DNA from: Corynebacterium gallinarum
GTDB taxonomy: Bacteria > Actinomycetota > Actinomycetes > Mycobacteriales > Mycobacteriaceae
Direction: 5' to 3'
Length of the DNA: 64,000 bases
Assembly: GCF_014837045.1 (NCBI RefSeq)
Contig: NZ_JACSPR010000001.1
Coordinates: forward strand, 62,001 to 126,000
Part shown: piece by piece, positions 9,803 to 19,361 of the stretch
Position numbering within the stretch: the first letter of the stretch is position 1
Layout: each line of letters starts with the position of its first letter
Position numbers and translations under genes: made by a program
Notes under the pieces: model-generated
Seen by the model: the letters and a program-made list of their open reading frames with translations, nothing else
Databases searched by the model: none
What the model was told of the DNA's origin: nothing

Positions 9803-10729
9803 ATGCTTCGTTACGTCGGGCGGCGATTGCTCCAGATGATTCCGGTCTTCTTCGGTGCAACTCTGCTGATCTACGCCCTCGTGTTCCTCATGCCTGGTGA
9901 CCCCGTCCAGGCCCTCGGTGGTGACCGTGGCCTGACCGAGGCCGCGGCCCAGAGAATCCGCGAGGAGTACAACCTGGATCGACCGTTCCTGATCCAGTAC
10001 CTGCTCTACATCCAGGGCATCTTCGTCCTTGATTTCGGAACGACCTTCTCCGGACAACCGGTCATCGACGTCATGGCCAACGCCTTCCCGGTCACCATCA
10101 AGCTGGCACTCATGGCGCTGGCGTTCGAGGCGGTCTTCGGCATCGGTTTCGGTGTCTACGCCGGCATGCGCCGTGGCGGTATCTTCGACTCCACCGTCCT
10201 GGTGCTGTCGCTCGTGGTCATCGCGGTGCCGACCTTCGTCATCGGTTTCGTCCTCCAGTTCCTGGTGGGCGTTGAATGGGGACTGCTGCCCGTGACGGTC
10301 GGTTCCAATGAGACCTTCACGGCGCTGCTCATGCCCGCGTTTGTGCTGGGAGCCGTCTCCTTCGCCTATGTTCTGCGCCTGACCCGCCAGTCGGTGAGTG
10401 AGAACCTGAGGGCCGACTATGTGCGCACCGCCCGCGCCAAGGGCCTGTCCAACTTCACCGTGATGAACCGCCACGTCCTCCGCAACTCCCTGATCCCGGT
10501 GGCCACCTTCCTCGGTGCCGACCTGGGTGCGCTCATGGGTGGCGCGATTGTCACCGAGGGCATCTTCGGCATCAACGGTGTCGGTGGCACCCTCTACCAG
10601 GCCATCCTCCGGGGTGAACCCACCACGGTGGTCTCCATCGTCACCGTCCTGGTGATTGTGTATATCATCGCCAACCTTGTCGTGGACCTGATCTACGCCG
10701 TGCTCGACCCGAGGATCCGCTATGCCTAA
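9803..10729 (+). CDS. oppB: ABC peptide importer, permease (DppB/OppB type)
   Basis: A 308-residue membrane protein with about six transmembrane segments. It starts MLRYVGRRLLQMIPVFFG, the classic N-terminus of OppB/DppB permeases. The cytoplasmic EAA loop that contacts the ATPase is visible around residue 200-225 (DYVRTARAKGLS ... RNSLIP). ATG 9803 is chosen over an in-frame start 114 bp upstream because the family begins here and AAGGA lies upstream. The stop overlaps the start of the next permease gene by 8 bp, suggesting translational coupling. Confidence 0.94.
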   Translation: MLRYVGRRLLQMIPVFFGATLLIYALVFLMPGDPVQALGGDRGLTEAAAQRIREEYNLDRPFLIQYLLYIQGIFVLDFGTTFSGQPVIDVMANAFPVTIKLALMALAFEAVFGIGFGVYAGMRRGGIFDSTVLVLSLVVIAVPTFVIGFVLQFLVGVEWGLLPVTVGSNETFTALLMPAFVLGAVSFAYVLRLTRQSVSENLRADYVRTARAKGLSNFTVMNRHVLRNSLIPVATFLGADLGALMGGAIVTEGIFGINGVGGTLYQAILRGEPTTVVSIVTVLVIVYIIANLVVDLIYAVLDPRIRYA

Positions 10730-11759
10730 CAATGAATTCCACACCAACAAGGCATTCGGTCAGGATGACCAGACCCCTGAGAATGCCCATTTCTTCCCCT
10801 CCAGTTCCCGCCACGGTGCGTTGATCCGCCCGGGTCAGGACCACTTCATCGCCGAGGAGGATGAAACCGGTCTCGGTGCTGTCGATGCCGTCGCCGATGA
10901 TTCCGCCCCGACCTCCATGTGGGGTGAGGCCTGGAACTACCTGCGCCGTCGTCCCCTGTTCTGGGTGTCCTCCGTGCTGATCCTGCTGGCCCTCGCCCTC
11001 GCGCTGGTGCCGCAGCTGTTCACCTCCACCGACCCGCAGTACTGTGTGCTCGCCAACTCCCTGGACGGCCCCCAGCCGGGCCACCCCTTCGGTTTCGACC
11101 GCCAGGGCTGTGACATCTTCGCCCGCACCGTCTACGGAGCCCGCGCATCTGTCGCCGTCGGTGTCCTGACCACCCTGCTGGTGGTGCTGATTGGAACCGT
11201 CTTCGGTGCACTCGCCGGCTTCTTCGGCGGTTGGGTCGATACCATTCTCTCGCGCGTGACCGACATGTTCTTCGCCATCCCTCTGGTGCTGGCCGCCATC
11301 GTGGTCATGCAGATGTTCAAGGAACACCGCACCATCGTCACCGTGGTGCTCGTCCTGGGACTGTTCGGTTGGACCAATATCGCGCGTATCACTCGCGGTG
11401 CGGTCCTGTCCGTGAAGAACGAGGAGTATGTCACCTCGGCGCGCGCCCTGGGTGCGTCCAAGGTCAAGCAGCTGCTCTCCCACATCATGCCCAATGCCGC
11501 GGCACCGATCATCGTGTACGCCACCGTCGCGCTGGGCACCTTCATCGTGGCCGAGGCCACCCTGTCGTTCCTGGGCATCGGCCTGCCCCCGAGCATCGTG
11601 TCCTGGGGTGCGGACATCGCCAAGGCGCAGACCTCCCTGCGTACCCAGCCGATGGTGCTATTCTACCCCGCCATGGCACTGGCACTGACCGTTTTGAGCT
11701 TCATCATGATGGGCGATGTCGTCCGTGACGCTCTCGATCCGAAGGCGAGGAAGCGATGA
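10722..11759 (+). CDS. oppC: ABC peptide importer, permease (DppC/OppC type)
   Basis: A 345-residue protein. A long, polar N-terminal tail of about 65 residues precedes the first membrane helix (LFWVSSVLILLALALALVP). About six membrane segments follow, with the EAA loop near residue 240 (EYVTSARALGASKVKQLL). It has the OppC_N pattern with a periplasmic loop containing two Cys. It overlaps oppB by 8 bp and the ATPase gene by 4 bp (ATGA). It pairs with OppB to form the translocation path. Confidence 0.94.
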   Translation: MPNNEFHTNKAFGQDDQTPENAHFFPSSSRHGALIRPGQDHFIAEEDETGLGAVDAVADDSAPTSMWGEAWNYLRRRPLFWVSSVLILLALALALVPQLFTSTDPQYCVLANSLDGPQPGHPFGFDRQGCDIFARTVYGARASVAVGVLTTLLVVLIGTVFGALAGFFGGWVDTILSRVTDMFFAIPLVLAAIVVMQMFKEHRTIVTVVLVLGLFGWTNIARITRGAVLSVKNEEYVTSARALGASKVKQLLSHIMPNAAAPIIVYATVALGTFIVAEATLSFLGIGLPPSIVSWGADIAKAQTSLRTQPMVLFYPAMALALTVLSFIMMGDVVRDALDPKARKR

Positions 11760-13495
11760 CCGATCCACGCACCACCACCCCGAACACCCCTGATCACCCG
11801 GGTGACCAACCCCTGCTGGAACTCCGTGACCTGGAGATCTCCTTCACCAGCTCCACCGGTGTGGTCAACGCCGTGCGCGGCGCCAACCTGACCGTCTACC
11901 CCGGCCAGTCCGTGGCCATCGTGGGCGAATCCGGTTCCGGTAAATCCACCACCGCCATGTCTATCATCGGCCTGCTGCCGGGCACCGGAAAGGTCACCGG
12001 CGGCAAGATCATCTTCAACGGTGAGGACATCACCGGTCTGTCCAACAAACAGATGGAGAAGTACCGCGGTTCAGAGATCGGACTGGTACCCCAGGACCCC
12101 ATGACCAACCTGAACCCGGTGTGGAAGATCGGTTCCCAGGTCAAGGAGTCCCTCAAGGCCAACAACGTGGTCCCGGGTTCCGAGATGGATGCCCGCGTCA
12201 CTGAAGTCCTGGAGGAGGCGGGACTCCCCGATGCTGAGCGTCGTGCCAAACAGTATCCCCATGAGTTCTCCGGAGGCATGCGACAGCGTGCCCTGATCGC
12301 CATCGGTCTGGCGGCCCGCCCGAAACTGCTCATCGCCGATGAACCCACCTCTGCCCTGGATGTCACCGTCCAGCGCCAGATCCTCGACCACCTGGAGGGA
12401 CTGACCCGGGATCTGGGTACCGCGGTGCTGTTCATCACCCATGACCTGGGTCTGGCGGCGGAACGCGCCGAGCACCTGGTGGTCATGCACCGCGGCCGCA
12501 TTGTCGAATCCGGCCCATCCCTGCAGATCCTTCGCAACCCCCGACACCCCTACACCCAGCGCCTGGTCCAGGCGGCCCCCTCCCTGGCATCCGCCCGCAT
12601 CCAGAGCGCACAGGCCAAGGGCGTGGAATCCGCGGAGCTGCTCACCGCCGGTGCCACTGCAGACACGGTGGACCCGACGACGGAGGAACGCGTCATCGAG
12701 GTCAAGAACCTCACCAGGGAGTTCAACATCCGGGGTTCACGTGGGGATAAGAAAACCCTCAAGGCCGTGGATGATGTGTCGTTCTATGTCCGCAAGGGCA
12801 CCACCACGGCACTGGTGGGTGAATCGGGTTCCGGTAAATCAACCGTGGCCAACATGGTGCTGAGCCTGTTGGAACCCACCAGTGGGCAGGTGCTGTACAA
12901 CGGCACGGATCTGTCCACGTTGAGCCGCAGGGATCTGTTCAACATGCGCCGCAAACTGCAGGTGGTGTTCCAGAACCCCTATGGTTCGCTCGACCCGATG
13001 TACTCGATCTACCGCTGTATCGAGGAACCCCTGGTCATCCACAAGGTCGGTGGGGATCGCAAGGCCCGCGAGAAGCGGGTCGCGGAACTGCTGGACATGG
13101 TGTCCATGCCGCGCTCGGCGATGCGACGCTACCCCAATGAGCTCTCCGGTGGTCAACGCCAGCGCATCGCCATCGCCCGCGCACTCGCCCTCAACCCCGA
13201 GGTCATTGTGCTCGATGAGGCAGTGTCCGCCCTGGATGTGCTGGTGCAGAACCAGATCCTGCGTCTGCTGGCGGAGCTGCAGCATGAACTGTCCCTGACC
13301 TACCTGTTCATCACCCATGACCTCGCGGTGGTCCGCCAGACCGCCGACGACGTGGTGGTGATGAAGAAGGGACAGGTGGTGGAGGCCGGACCCACCGATG
13401 CCATCTTCAACAACCCACAGCAGGACTACACCCGCAACCTCATCAACTCGGTTCCTGGCCTGGGTATTGAACTGGGCACCGGGGTGACCGACTAG
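11756..13495 (+). CDS. oppD: ABC peptide importer, fused double ATPase (OppD-OppF)
   Basis: A 579-residue protein holding two complete ABC domains. The first has Walker A GESGSGKST at about residue 56, signature FSGGMRQR at about 172, and Walker B LLIADEPTSALD. The second has Walker A GESGSGKST at about 358, signature LSGGQRQR at about 462, and VIVLDEAVSALD. Both domains appear catalytically intact, although the second Walker B has DEA rather than DEP. The fusion replaces separate OppD and OppF subunits, and is common in actinobacteria. The last gene of the operon, it is followed by a strong bidirectional terminator. Confidence 0.94.
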   Translation: MTDPRTTTPNTPDHPGDQPLLELRDLEISFTSSTGVVNAVRGANLTVYPGQSVAIVGESGSGKSTTAMSIIGLLPGTGKVTGGKIIFNGEDITGLSNKQMEKYRGSEIGLVPQDPMTNLNPVWKIGSQVKESLKANNVVPGSEMDARVTEVLEEAGLPDAERRAKQYPHEFSGGMRQRALIAIGLAARPKLLIADEPTSALDVTVQRQILDHLEGLTRDLGTAVLFITHDLGLAAERAEHLVVMHRGRIVESGPSLQILRNPRHPYTQRLVQAAPSLASARIQSAQAKGVESAELLTAGATADTVDPTTEERVIEVKNLTREFNIRGSRGDKKTLKAVDDVSFYVRKGTTTALVGESGSGKSTVANMVLSLLEPTSGQVLYNGTDLSTLSRRDLFNMRRKLQVVFQNPYGSLDPMYSIYRCIEEPLVIHKVGGDRKAREKRVAELLDMVSMPRSAMRRYPNELSGGQRQRIAIARALALNPEVIVLDEAVSALDVLVQNQILRLLAELQHELSLTYLFITHDLAVVRQTADDVVVMKKGQVVEAGPTDAIFNNPQQDYTRNLINSVPGLGIELGTGVTD

Positions 13496-13516
13496 GCTCC
13501 CCGGCGACGCCGACAC

Positions 13517-13578
13517 ACAACAACACCCGCCCTCCCCCACCGTCAGACAGGTGGGATAAGGAGGGCGGGTGTTGTTGT
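13517..13578. terminator. Bidirectional terminator between oppD and proS
   Basis: Nearly perfect arms ACAACAACACCCGCCCTCC (13517-13535) and its complement (13560-13578) flank a smaller inner hairpin (CCCACC/GGTGGG). Located between convergent oppD and proS, it can serve both strands. Confidence 0.85.
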
Positions 13579-13594
13579 CGTTGGGACGCTGAGA

Positions 13595-15361
13595 CTAGCC
13601 GCGTGCCTCGTTGACGAGGCGCACGATGGTCTCCACCGCCTCATCGACCGGCAGCTCGGTCTTCTCGCCACCGCGAACGCGCAGTTCCACGGTGCCCTCG
13701 GCGTAACCACGGCCCAGGATCAGGGCGAAGGGCATGCCGAGGAGTTCGGCGTCCTTGAACTTCACGCCGGGGCTGACCTTGGGGCGGTCGTCGAAAAGCA
13801 CGTCGATACCCGCCCGGGACAGCTCGGTGGCGTACCGCTCGGCGGCCTCGATGGCGGCGGCGTCCTTGTTGGCGGCCACCACGTGCACCTGGTACGGGGC
13901 GACGGCGGCGGACAAGTTGAGGCCGGCATCGTCGTGGCGCTGCTCGGCCAGGACCGCGAGCAGGCGGGAGACACCGATGCCATAGGAACCCATGGTCGGG
14001 ATCGCGCGCTTGCCGTTCTCGTCGAGGATCTGAACGTCGAAGGCCTCGGTGTACTTGCGGCCCAGCTGGAAGATGTGACCGATCTCGATGCCGCGGGCCA
14101 GGGTCAGGGTGCCCTGTCCCTCCGGCGCCGGGTCACCCTCCCTGATCTCGGCGGCCTCAATGACACCATCCGGGGTGAAGTCACGGCCGGCAACAAGGCC
14201 GACGACGTGGCGTTCCTTCTCATCGGCACCGGTGATCCAGGAGGTGCCGGTGACCACGCGGGGATCGGCCAGCACCCGGACACCGTTGCGGGCCAGACCG
14301 ACCGGACCGACATAGCCCTTGACCAGGAACGGGTACTTGGCGAAGTCGGCCTCGACAGCCAGTTCCACCTCCGCGGGCTCCAGGGAGGCCTCGAGGCGCT
14401 TCATGTCCACCTCGCGGTCGCCCGGAACCAGGATACCGGTCAGCTCCCACTCCTCGGCACCCGGCTCGCGGGTCTTAACCACGATGCACTTGAGGGTGTC
14501 GGAGGCCTGAACCTCACGACCCTCGACGGTGACCCCGATGGAGTTGGCCCACGCCACCAGCGTCTCGATGGTCTCGGACACCGGGGTCTCATGGACCACG
14601 GCCTCCGGCAGGCCCTCGATGGAGCGCTCCTGACCCGGCTGGGTGACCACGGCCTCCACATTGGCGGCGAAGTCGCCGTCGGTGGCACGCACGAAGGTGT
14701 CCTCACCGTTGGCGGACACCGCGAGGAACTCCTCGGAGGCGGACCCACCCATGGCACCGGAGGTGGCCTTACAGATGACGTAATCGATGCCGAGGCGATC
14801 GAAGATGCGCTGGTACGCCGCACGGTGGCGGGCGTAGGACTCCTCCAGGCCGGCGTCGGTCATGTCGAAGGAGTAGGAATCCTTCATCACGAATTCACGG
14901 CCACGCAGGATGCCCGCACGGGGACGTTCCTCATCGCGGTACTTGGTCTGGATCTGGTACAGGGTGACCGGGAAATCCTTGTAGGAGCTGTAGAGATCCT
15001 TCACCGTGGAGGCGAACATCTCCTCATGGGTGGGGCCCAGGAGGTAATCAGCACCCTTGCGATCCTTCAGGCGGAACAGCGAATCTCCGTATTCGGTCCA
15101 CCGCTGGGTGGTCTCATACGGCTCGCGGGGCAGCAGACCGGGGAACAGCAGCTCCTGTCCACCGATGGCATCCATCTCCTCGCGCACCACCTGCTCGATG
15201 TTGCGCAACGCCCGCAGACCGAGGGGCAGCCAGGAGTAGACGCCGGGGGCGACACGACGGATATAACCGGCACGGACCAGCAGCTTGTGGCTGGGCACCT
15301 CGGCGTCAGCCGGGTCCTCGCGCAGGGTGCGCAGGAAGAGCGTGGAAAGACGAGTAATCAT
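13595..15361 (-). CDS. proS: Prolyl-tRNA synthetase (bacterial long type)
   Basis: A 588-residue class II synthetase with the ProS long-form layout: catalytic motifs 1 and 2 ([47 protein letters not shown]), an INS editing domain at about 220-390 (GPVGLARNG segment), motif 3 ([15 protein letters not shown]) and an anticodon-binding domain ([22 protein letters not shown]). It charges tRNA-Pro. A -10 hexamer ends 8 nt before the ATG, predicting a leaderless mRNA. Confidence 0.98.
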   Translation of the reverse strand: MITRLSTLFLRTLREDPADAEVPSHKLLVRAGYIRRVAPGVYSWLPLGLRALRNIEQVVREEMDAIGGQELLFPGLLPREPYETTQRWTEYGDSLFRLKDRKGADYLLGPTHEEMFASTVKDLYSSYKDFPVTLYQIQTKYRDEERPRAGILRGREFVMKDSYSFDMTDAGLEESYARHRAAYQRIFDRLGIDYVICKATSGAMGGSASEEFLAVSANGEDTFVRATDGDFAANVEAVVTQPGQERSIEGLPEAVVHETPVSETIETLVAWANSIGVTVEGREVQASDTLKCIVVKTREPGAEEWELTGILVPGDREVDMKRLEASLEPAEVELAVEADFAKYPFLVKGYVGPVGLARNGVRVLADPRVVTGTSWITGADEKERHVVGLVAGRDFTPDGVIEAAEIREGDPAPEGQGTLTLARGIEIGHIFQLGRKYTEAFDVQILDENGKRAIPTMGSYGIGVSRLLAVLAEQRHDDAGLNLSAAVAPYQVHVVAANKDAAAIEAAERYATELSRAGIDVLFDDRPKVSPGVKFKDAELLGMPFALILGRGYAEGTVELRVRGGEKTELPVDEAVETIVRLVNEARG

Positions 15362-15369
15362 GAGTGTAA

Positions 15370-15375
15370 AATATA
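15370..15375 (-). promoter_or_regulatory. -10 element of proS, leaderless transcript predicted
   Basis: TATATT on the minus strand ends 8 nt before the proS ATG, so transcription would begin at or next to the start codon. No Shine-Dalgarno is present. Confidence 0.55.
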
Positions 15376-15427
15376 CCCCTTCAACTGGGTTGACCCGCTG
15401 CCGGGCGGTGTTTTGGAAAATTCCCCG

Positions 15428-15510
15428 CGGACACCGGCTGAGGTGTCCGTGAAGTACCTGGTGAGAGTGCCTGTTCCTGATTCCCCGCAGGCCGGATCGG
15501 CCGGGGAATC
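15428..15510. other. Two strong hairpins between proS and the yaaA-like gene
   Basis: The 312-bp divergent gap contains CGGACACC/GGTGTCCG (15428-15435, 15442-15449). It also holds a longer hairpin, GATTCCCC ... GGGGAATC (15479-15510), with an inner GGCCG/CGGCC stem. ATTCCCCGC occurs in both hairpin regions. If both flanking genes are leaderless these structures are outside their mRNAs. They could belong to a small RNA or a binding site; nothing further can be recognised. Confidence 0.4.
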
Positions 15511-15673
15511 GGAGGGGACGTGAGCCAGACTAACCGGTGTTGCCATCTGCGGATAAACGCACCATACTCCCCCGCAGCCGGGTGCGCCGTCATTACCCGT
15601 TATGACCCACCGTGCAGACGGGATCTGCAGGGCCCCAGCGGGTGGGATCAGGGGGTTTTGTACGCTGTTAGCC

Positions 15674-16411
15674 ATGCTCATCCTCCTGCCCCCTTCTGAA
15701 ACCAAGACACCCGGTGGTGCGGGTGCTCCGCTCGATCTGGCCTCGTTGAGTTTCGCCGACCTCACCGGTGTCCGCGAGTCGATCATCACCGATCTGGGGG
15801 CCCTGTCCCCCGACAATGCGCTGCCGGTCCTGGGCATCTCGGAGAAACTCCGGCCGGAGGCCGTCGCCAACACCGTGTTGCGCACCGCCCCCACCATGCC
15901 CGCCGTGCTGCGGTATTCCGGTGTGCTTTACGACGCCCTCGCCGCCGACACCCTCACCCCCGCTGCCCTCAACCGACTGGCCATTGGGTCCGCCCTGTTC
16001 GGCGTGGTGCGGGCCGGGGACCACATCCCCCACTACCGGTTGTCCGGGGGCACCAAACTCCCCGATCCGAAGGGGACAACACCCACCATGAAGGCCCGCT
16101 GGGGGTCAGCCATCACCGATGTGTTGACCGGAGTTGATGACCTGATCATCGACCTGCGCAGCGGCACCTACCAGCAGCTCGGGAAGGTCCCCGGCGCGGT
16201 GACGGTACGGGTGGAGTCGGTGCAGGGGGACGGGACCCGGAAGGTGGTCAGTCACTTCAGCAAGCACTACAAGGGTGAGCTCGCCCGGGTGCTGGCCACC
16301 TCACCACAGGAGGCCACCACCGCGGGTGAGGTCGCGGACATCGCCCGCGGGGCGGGGATGACCGTGGAGATCAACGAGGGGAAGAAGGAGACGCTGACGC
16401 TGGTGGTCTAG
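15674..16411 (+). CDS. yaaA: YaaA family (UPF0246/DUF328) protein
   Basis: A 245-residue protein of the YaaA/DUF328 family, beginning MLILLPPSETKTPGG. The conserved LPPSETK motif and the late FSKHYKGELAR segment (about 197-207) are present. E. coli YaaA lowers free iron and protects from peroxide; members have a DNA-binding fold. The ATG at 15674 fits the family start; an upstream in-frame ATG (15602) would add 24 unconserved residues. A TACGCT hexamer 7 nt before the ATG suggests leaderless expression. Confidence 0.93.
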   Translation: MLILLPPSETKTPGGAGAPLDLASLSFADLTGVRESIITDLGALSPDNALPVLGISEKLRPEAVANTVLRTAPTMPAVLRYSGVLYDALAADTLTPAALNRLAIGSALFGVVRAGDHIPHYRLSGGTKLPDPKGTTPTMKARWGSAITDVLTGVDDLIIDLRSGTYQQLGKVPGAVTVRVESVQGDGTRKVVSHFSKHYKGELARVLATSPQEATTAGEVADIARGAGMTVEINEGKKETLTLVV

Positions 16412-16420
16412 GTGTCAGCG

Positions 16421-17167
16421 CTACGCGTTGATGACCGTCTTGATGTTGTCGCCGTTCATCTCCGACAGACGTACACACACCCCACCCAGGAGCTGGGCGA
16501 GCACGGCGGCGCGTTCCTTGCGCACCTTCATGCGTCCCTCGCAGTCGATGACGAGGTTGCCGGACAGACCGGACTTGACCACGGCACGGGCTGCAGTGGC
16601 GATACCGGCTTCACCGGCCTCGGAGGTGTCCTCGCCGTCGGTCATGACTACCAGCAACGGACGACGGGAGGGCTCCTTGCGGTTCTCCCTCTCCATGAGA
16701 TCGCGGGCCATGATCAGGCCTTCCGCAAGAGGGGTGCGCCCACCCATGGGCATGGCGTCGAGCGATTTCTGCGCCATGTCGACGGAACTGGTCGGTGCCA
16801 GCACCAGGGTTGGTTTGTTGCCGTTGACCGCAATGACCGCCACCTTGTCGCGACGCTGATAGGCGTCGGTGAGCATGGACATGATCGCACCGGTCACGGC
16901 ACGCACCCGGGAGCGGGCAGCCATGGATCCGGAGGTGTCCACCACGAACACGATGAGGTTGGCCTCGCGTCCGCGGCGCAGGGACCCGCGCAGATCCTCC
17001 GGGCGGAAATCCACCAGGCCGTCCACCACGGCGGCGCCACGGTCGGCGGCGGCCATGAGGGTGCCCACCAGGTTGATGCCGTGTCCGTCCTTCTTCGGTC
17101 GGACATCCGCACCCTGGCGTGTGTACGACTTGGAGCGACGACCCGGGGTGGAGTCCTCATCGCCCAT
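16421..17167 (-). CDS. VWA-domain chelatase-type subunit (ChlD/CobT-like)
   Basis: A 248-residue protein with a von Willebrand factor A domain from about residue 68. The MIDAS motif DTSGS is at about residue 77-81, with later TPLAEG (MIDAS Thr region) and MTDGEDT. The N-terminal part is short and basic (RRSKSYTRQGADVRPKK). In Mg- or Co-chelatase this subunit works with an AAA+ motor subunit, which is encoded immediately upstream (19-bp gap). In M. tuberculosis a single protein (Rv2850c) covers both parts. The metal and the porphyrin partner are unknown, because no large chelatase subunit is in the window. Confidence 0.88.
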   Translation of the reverse strand: MGDEDSTPGRRSKSYTRQGADVRPKKDGHGINLVGTLMAAADRGAAVVDGLVDFRPEDLRGSLRRGREANLIVFVVDTSGSMAARSRVRAVTGAIMSMLTDAYQRRDKVAVIAVNGNKPTLVLAPTSSVDMAQKSLDAMPMGGRTPLAEGLIMARDLMERENRKEPSRRPLLVVMTDGEDTSEAGEAGIATAARAVVKSGLSGNLVIDCEGRMKVRKERAAVLAQLLGGVCVRLSEMNGDNIKTVINA

Positions 17168-17186
17168 GGTGTTGAGGCGGAAAACC

Positions 17187-18293
17187 CTAGGAGCGAAAGG
17201 GTTCGCCGTGTCCGGCAGTACCTACCTTTCCGGTTGACTGTGCCTTGGCCTGCGCGGTGCCCTGTTGCCCCTGTTCATCGGTGGGGTTCTCGGTGTCGAC
17301 CAAGGCGGTGGCGCCGGTGTCCTCGTCCGTCTCCTCGGCCGCGGGTCCCTGCTTGGTGGTGTCCTTGTAGAAGTTGCGTGCCTCCTGCAGCACCTCCTGC
17401 AGTTTGCGTTCCTCCATCTCCGGGGCGTCGAAGGGATTGCGGCGACGACGGTGTGGCAGTGCCAGGCGGGCGGCGACCTCGACATCCTCATCGGTGATCT
17501 GGGTGCGTCCCTGCCAGGCTGCGTGGGCCAGGGCGGTGCGGGTGATCACGAGGTCGGCGCGCATGCCGTCGACCTCGATGCGGGAACACAGCCAGGCGAT
17601 CTGAGAGAGCAGCTCACCGGGCAGCTCGACATCAGCCAGCAGCTGACGGGCGGCGTGGATGCGCTGGGAGATCTCCTCATCCTGCGCGGCCCAGTTCTGC
17701 ACGAACTGCTCGGGGTTGGCCTCATAGGCCAGGCGTCGCTGGATGATCTCCACGCGGGTCTCAGGGTTGTTGGAGGCCACGACATCCACGGCCAGCCCAA
17801 AGCGGTCGAGCAGCTGCGGGCGCAGTTCGCCCTCCTCCGGGTTCATGGTGCCCACCAGCACGAAGTTCGCGGGTGAAGAATGGGAGATGCCATCGCGCTC
17901 GATGGAGACGCGACCGCTGGCGGCGGCGTCGAGAAGCGCATCGACGAGGTGGTCCGCAAGCAGGTTGACCTCATCGACGTAGAGCACGCCCCCGTCCGCT
18001 TGGGCCAGCAGGCCCGGCTTGTACTCGGCGCGACCGGTGGTCAGGACGGTCTCCATGTTGAGGGAACCGACCACGCGGTCCTCGGTGGCACCGAGCGGGA
18101 GGTTGATCAGTGGCGCATCACCGAGCAGCCCGGCAAACGCACGGACGGTGGTGGTTTTGGCTGTGCCCTTCTCGCCACGGACCACCACCCCACCGATGCG
18201 GGGTGAGATGGCCGTGAGAATCAGTGCGAGGCGGAGTTCATCCTGCCCCACCACTGCGGAGAACGGGTATGGGAGCACCTGACTGGTGGACAT
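17187..18293 (-). CDS. AAA+ chelatase motor subunit (ChlI/CobS-like)
   Basis: A 368-residue AAA+ ATPase with Walker [10 protein letters not shown] near residue 36, Walker [11 protein letters not shown] near 85, and sensor region [23 protein letters not shown]. This is the pattern of magnesium-chelatase I subunits. After residue 300 the protein has a charged, Glu/Thr-rich tail. ATG 18293 ([17 protein letters not shown]) is chosen, as the family homology begins there; GTG 18326 is possible. It lies downstream of cobA, at about 230 bp, and directly upstream of the VWA gene. The pair probably forms a two-part chelatase-like ATPase. Confidence 0.9.
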   Translation of the reverse strand: MSTSQVLPYPFSAVVGQDELRLALILTAISPRIGGVVVRGEKGTAKTTTVRAFAGLLGDAPLINLPLGATEDRVVGSLNMETVLTTGRAEYKPGLLAQADGGVLYVDEVNLLADHLVDALLDAAASGRVSIERDGISHSSPANFVLVGTMNPEEGELRPQLLDRFGLAVDVVASNNPETRVEIIQRRLAYEANPEQFVQNWAAQDEEISQRIHAARQLLADVELPGELLSQIAWLCSRIEVDGMRADLVITRTALAHAAWQGRTQITDEDVEVAARLALPHRRRRNPFDAPEMEERKLQEVLQEARNFYKDTTKQGPAAEETDEDTGATALVDTENPTDEQGQQGTAQAKAQSTGKVGTAGHGEPFRS

Positions 18294-18525
18294 GGGGTAA
18301 TCGCTGGCCTTTCGGGTAACCGGCACGGTGACCGGCGACCTAGGGTCCTACCCTGTCACCCCGGCCCTCATCACGACTGTCTGTGGGTGCCACACCGTGC
18401 ATGGGATCAGGATTACCCTACACACCCTCTGGATTTCCGTCCCGGAGTCGGACGAAAACGAGTCCCAGGTGACCTGATTCACCCCCGGATGTGTGCAGGA
18501 TGTTCACTGATCGAACATCCAGGGG

Positions 18526-19320
18526 TCAGTTGACCGCCGTTTGCCCCAGCCCGGCGACCTCGCCGATCACGTACACGGCAGGTGGTTTGATCTCCTCGCT
18601 GACCATCACCTCGCCGAGGGTGTCCAGGGTGCACCGCACCGACCGCTGTGCCTGGGTGGTGCCCTCCTGGATGATCGCCACCGGGGTGTGCGCGGCCAGA
18701 CCTCCCCGGATGAGGGCCTCGGCGATCCGCCCGGCATTCTTCACCCCCATGATGATGGACAGCGTGCCACCCGTCTTCGCCAGGGCATCCCAATCCAGCA
18801 GGGAGTTCGGGTGGCCAGGGGGAAGGTGCCCGGAGATGACCGTGAAACAGTGCACCACGCCGCGCTGGGTGATGGGTACACCCGCCGCCCCCGGCACTGA
18901 GATCGCACTGGTCACCCCGGGGATCACCTCGCAGGCGATGCCATGGTGCGCCAGGTACTCCAGTTCCTCGAAACCACGCCCGAACACATAGGGATCCCCA
19001 CCCTTGAGCCGGACCACCTTCTTCCCGGACCGGGCATATTCCACCAGCAGCTCATTGGTGCGGGACTGCGCCACCTGACGGCCGTAGGGCAGTTTCGAGA
19101 CATCCACCACCTCCTTGGTGGACAGATCACACAGTTGATCCAGTTCACTGGTGGGGCCGAGATGATCGGCGAGGATGGCATCAGCTTCCCGCAGACGGTT
19201 CATCCCGCGCACGGTGATCAGGTCCCAGGCACCCGGCCCACCACCGATGAGAGAAACGGTGTGGACGGTGCCGGATACCTCACCGGCGGGGGTTGCAGGG
19301 GCCAAGTCATGGGAATTCAT
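18526..19320 (-). CDS. cobA: Uroporphyrinogen-III C-methyltransferase
   Basis: A 264-residue SAM-dependent tetrapyrrole methylase. Seen are the glycine-rich LIGGGPGAWDLIT at about 25, DHL in the first conserved loop, RLKGGDPYVFGRG at about 103-116, and the C-terminal PPAVYVIGEVAGL. It makes precorrin-2, the branch point to siroheme and cobalamin. The siroheme dehydrogenase/ferrochelatase half of CysG is absent, so this is the stand-alone SUMT form. A -10 box 8 nt before the ATG predicts a leaderless mRNA. A retained role in siroheme for sulfite and nitrite reductases is the likeliest use. Confidence 0.95.
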   Translation of the reverse strand: MNSHDLAPATPAGEVSGTVHTVSLIGGGPGAWDLITVRGMNRLREADAILADHLGPTSELDQLCDLSTKEVVDVSKLPYGRQVAQSRTNELLVEYARSGKKVVRLKGGDPYVFGRGFEELEYLAHHGIACEVIPGVTSAISVPGAAGVPITQRGVVHCFTVISGHLPPGHPNSLLDWDALAKTGGTLSIIMGVKNAGRIAEALIRGGLAAHTPVAIIQEGTTQAQRSVRCTLDTLGEVMVSEEIKPPAVYVIGEVAGLGQTAVN

Positions 19321-19328
19321 GAGTCATC

Positions 19329-19355
19329 ATCCTAGCCGGTGGATATCACTAGGCT
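19329..19355. promoter_or_regulatory. Divergent leaderless promoters of cobA and selO
   Basis: Only 41 bp separate the two start codons. TAGGAT (minus strand, 19334-19329) ends 8 nt before the cobA ATG. TAGGCT (plus strand, 19350-19355) ends 6 nt before the selO ATG. The two polymerase footprints must overlap, so the genes may compete for initiation. Confidence 0.5.
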
Positions 19356-19361
19356 GGCACC

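Noticed and set aside
13883..15523. Long open frame on the plus strand opposite proS (over 500 codons)
   Set aside because: It is a shadow of proS in a high-GC genome: no recognisable domains, unnatural composition and no promoter or ribosome site.
15362..15673. T-box riboswitch upstream of proS
   Set aside because: No T-box sequence (AGGGTGGNACCGCG type) is present and the promoter predicts a leaderless mRNA.
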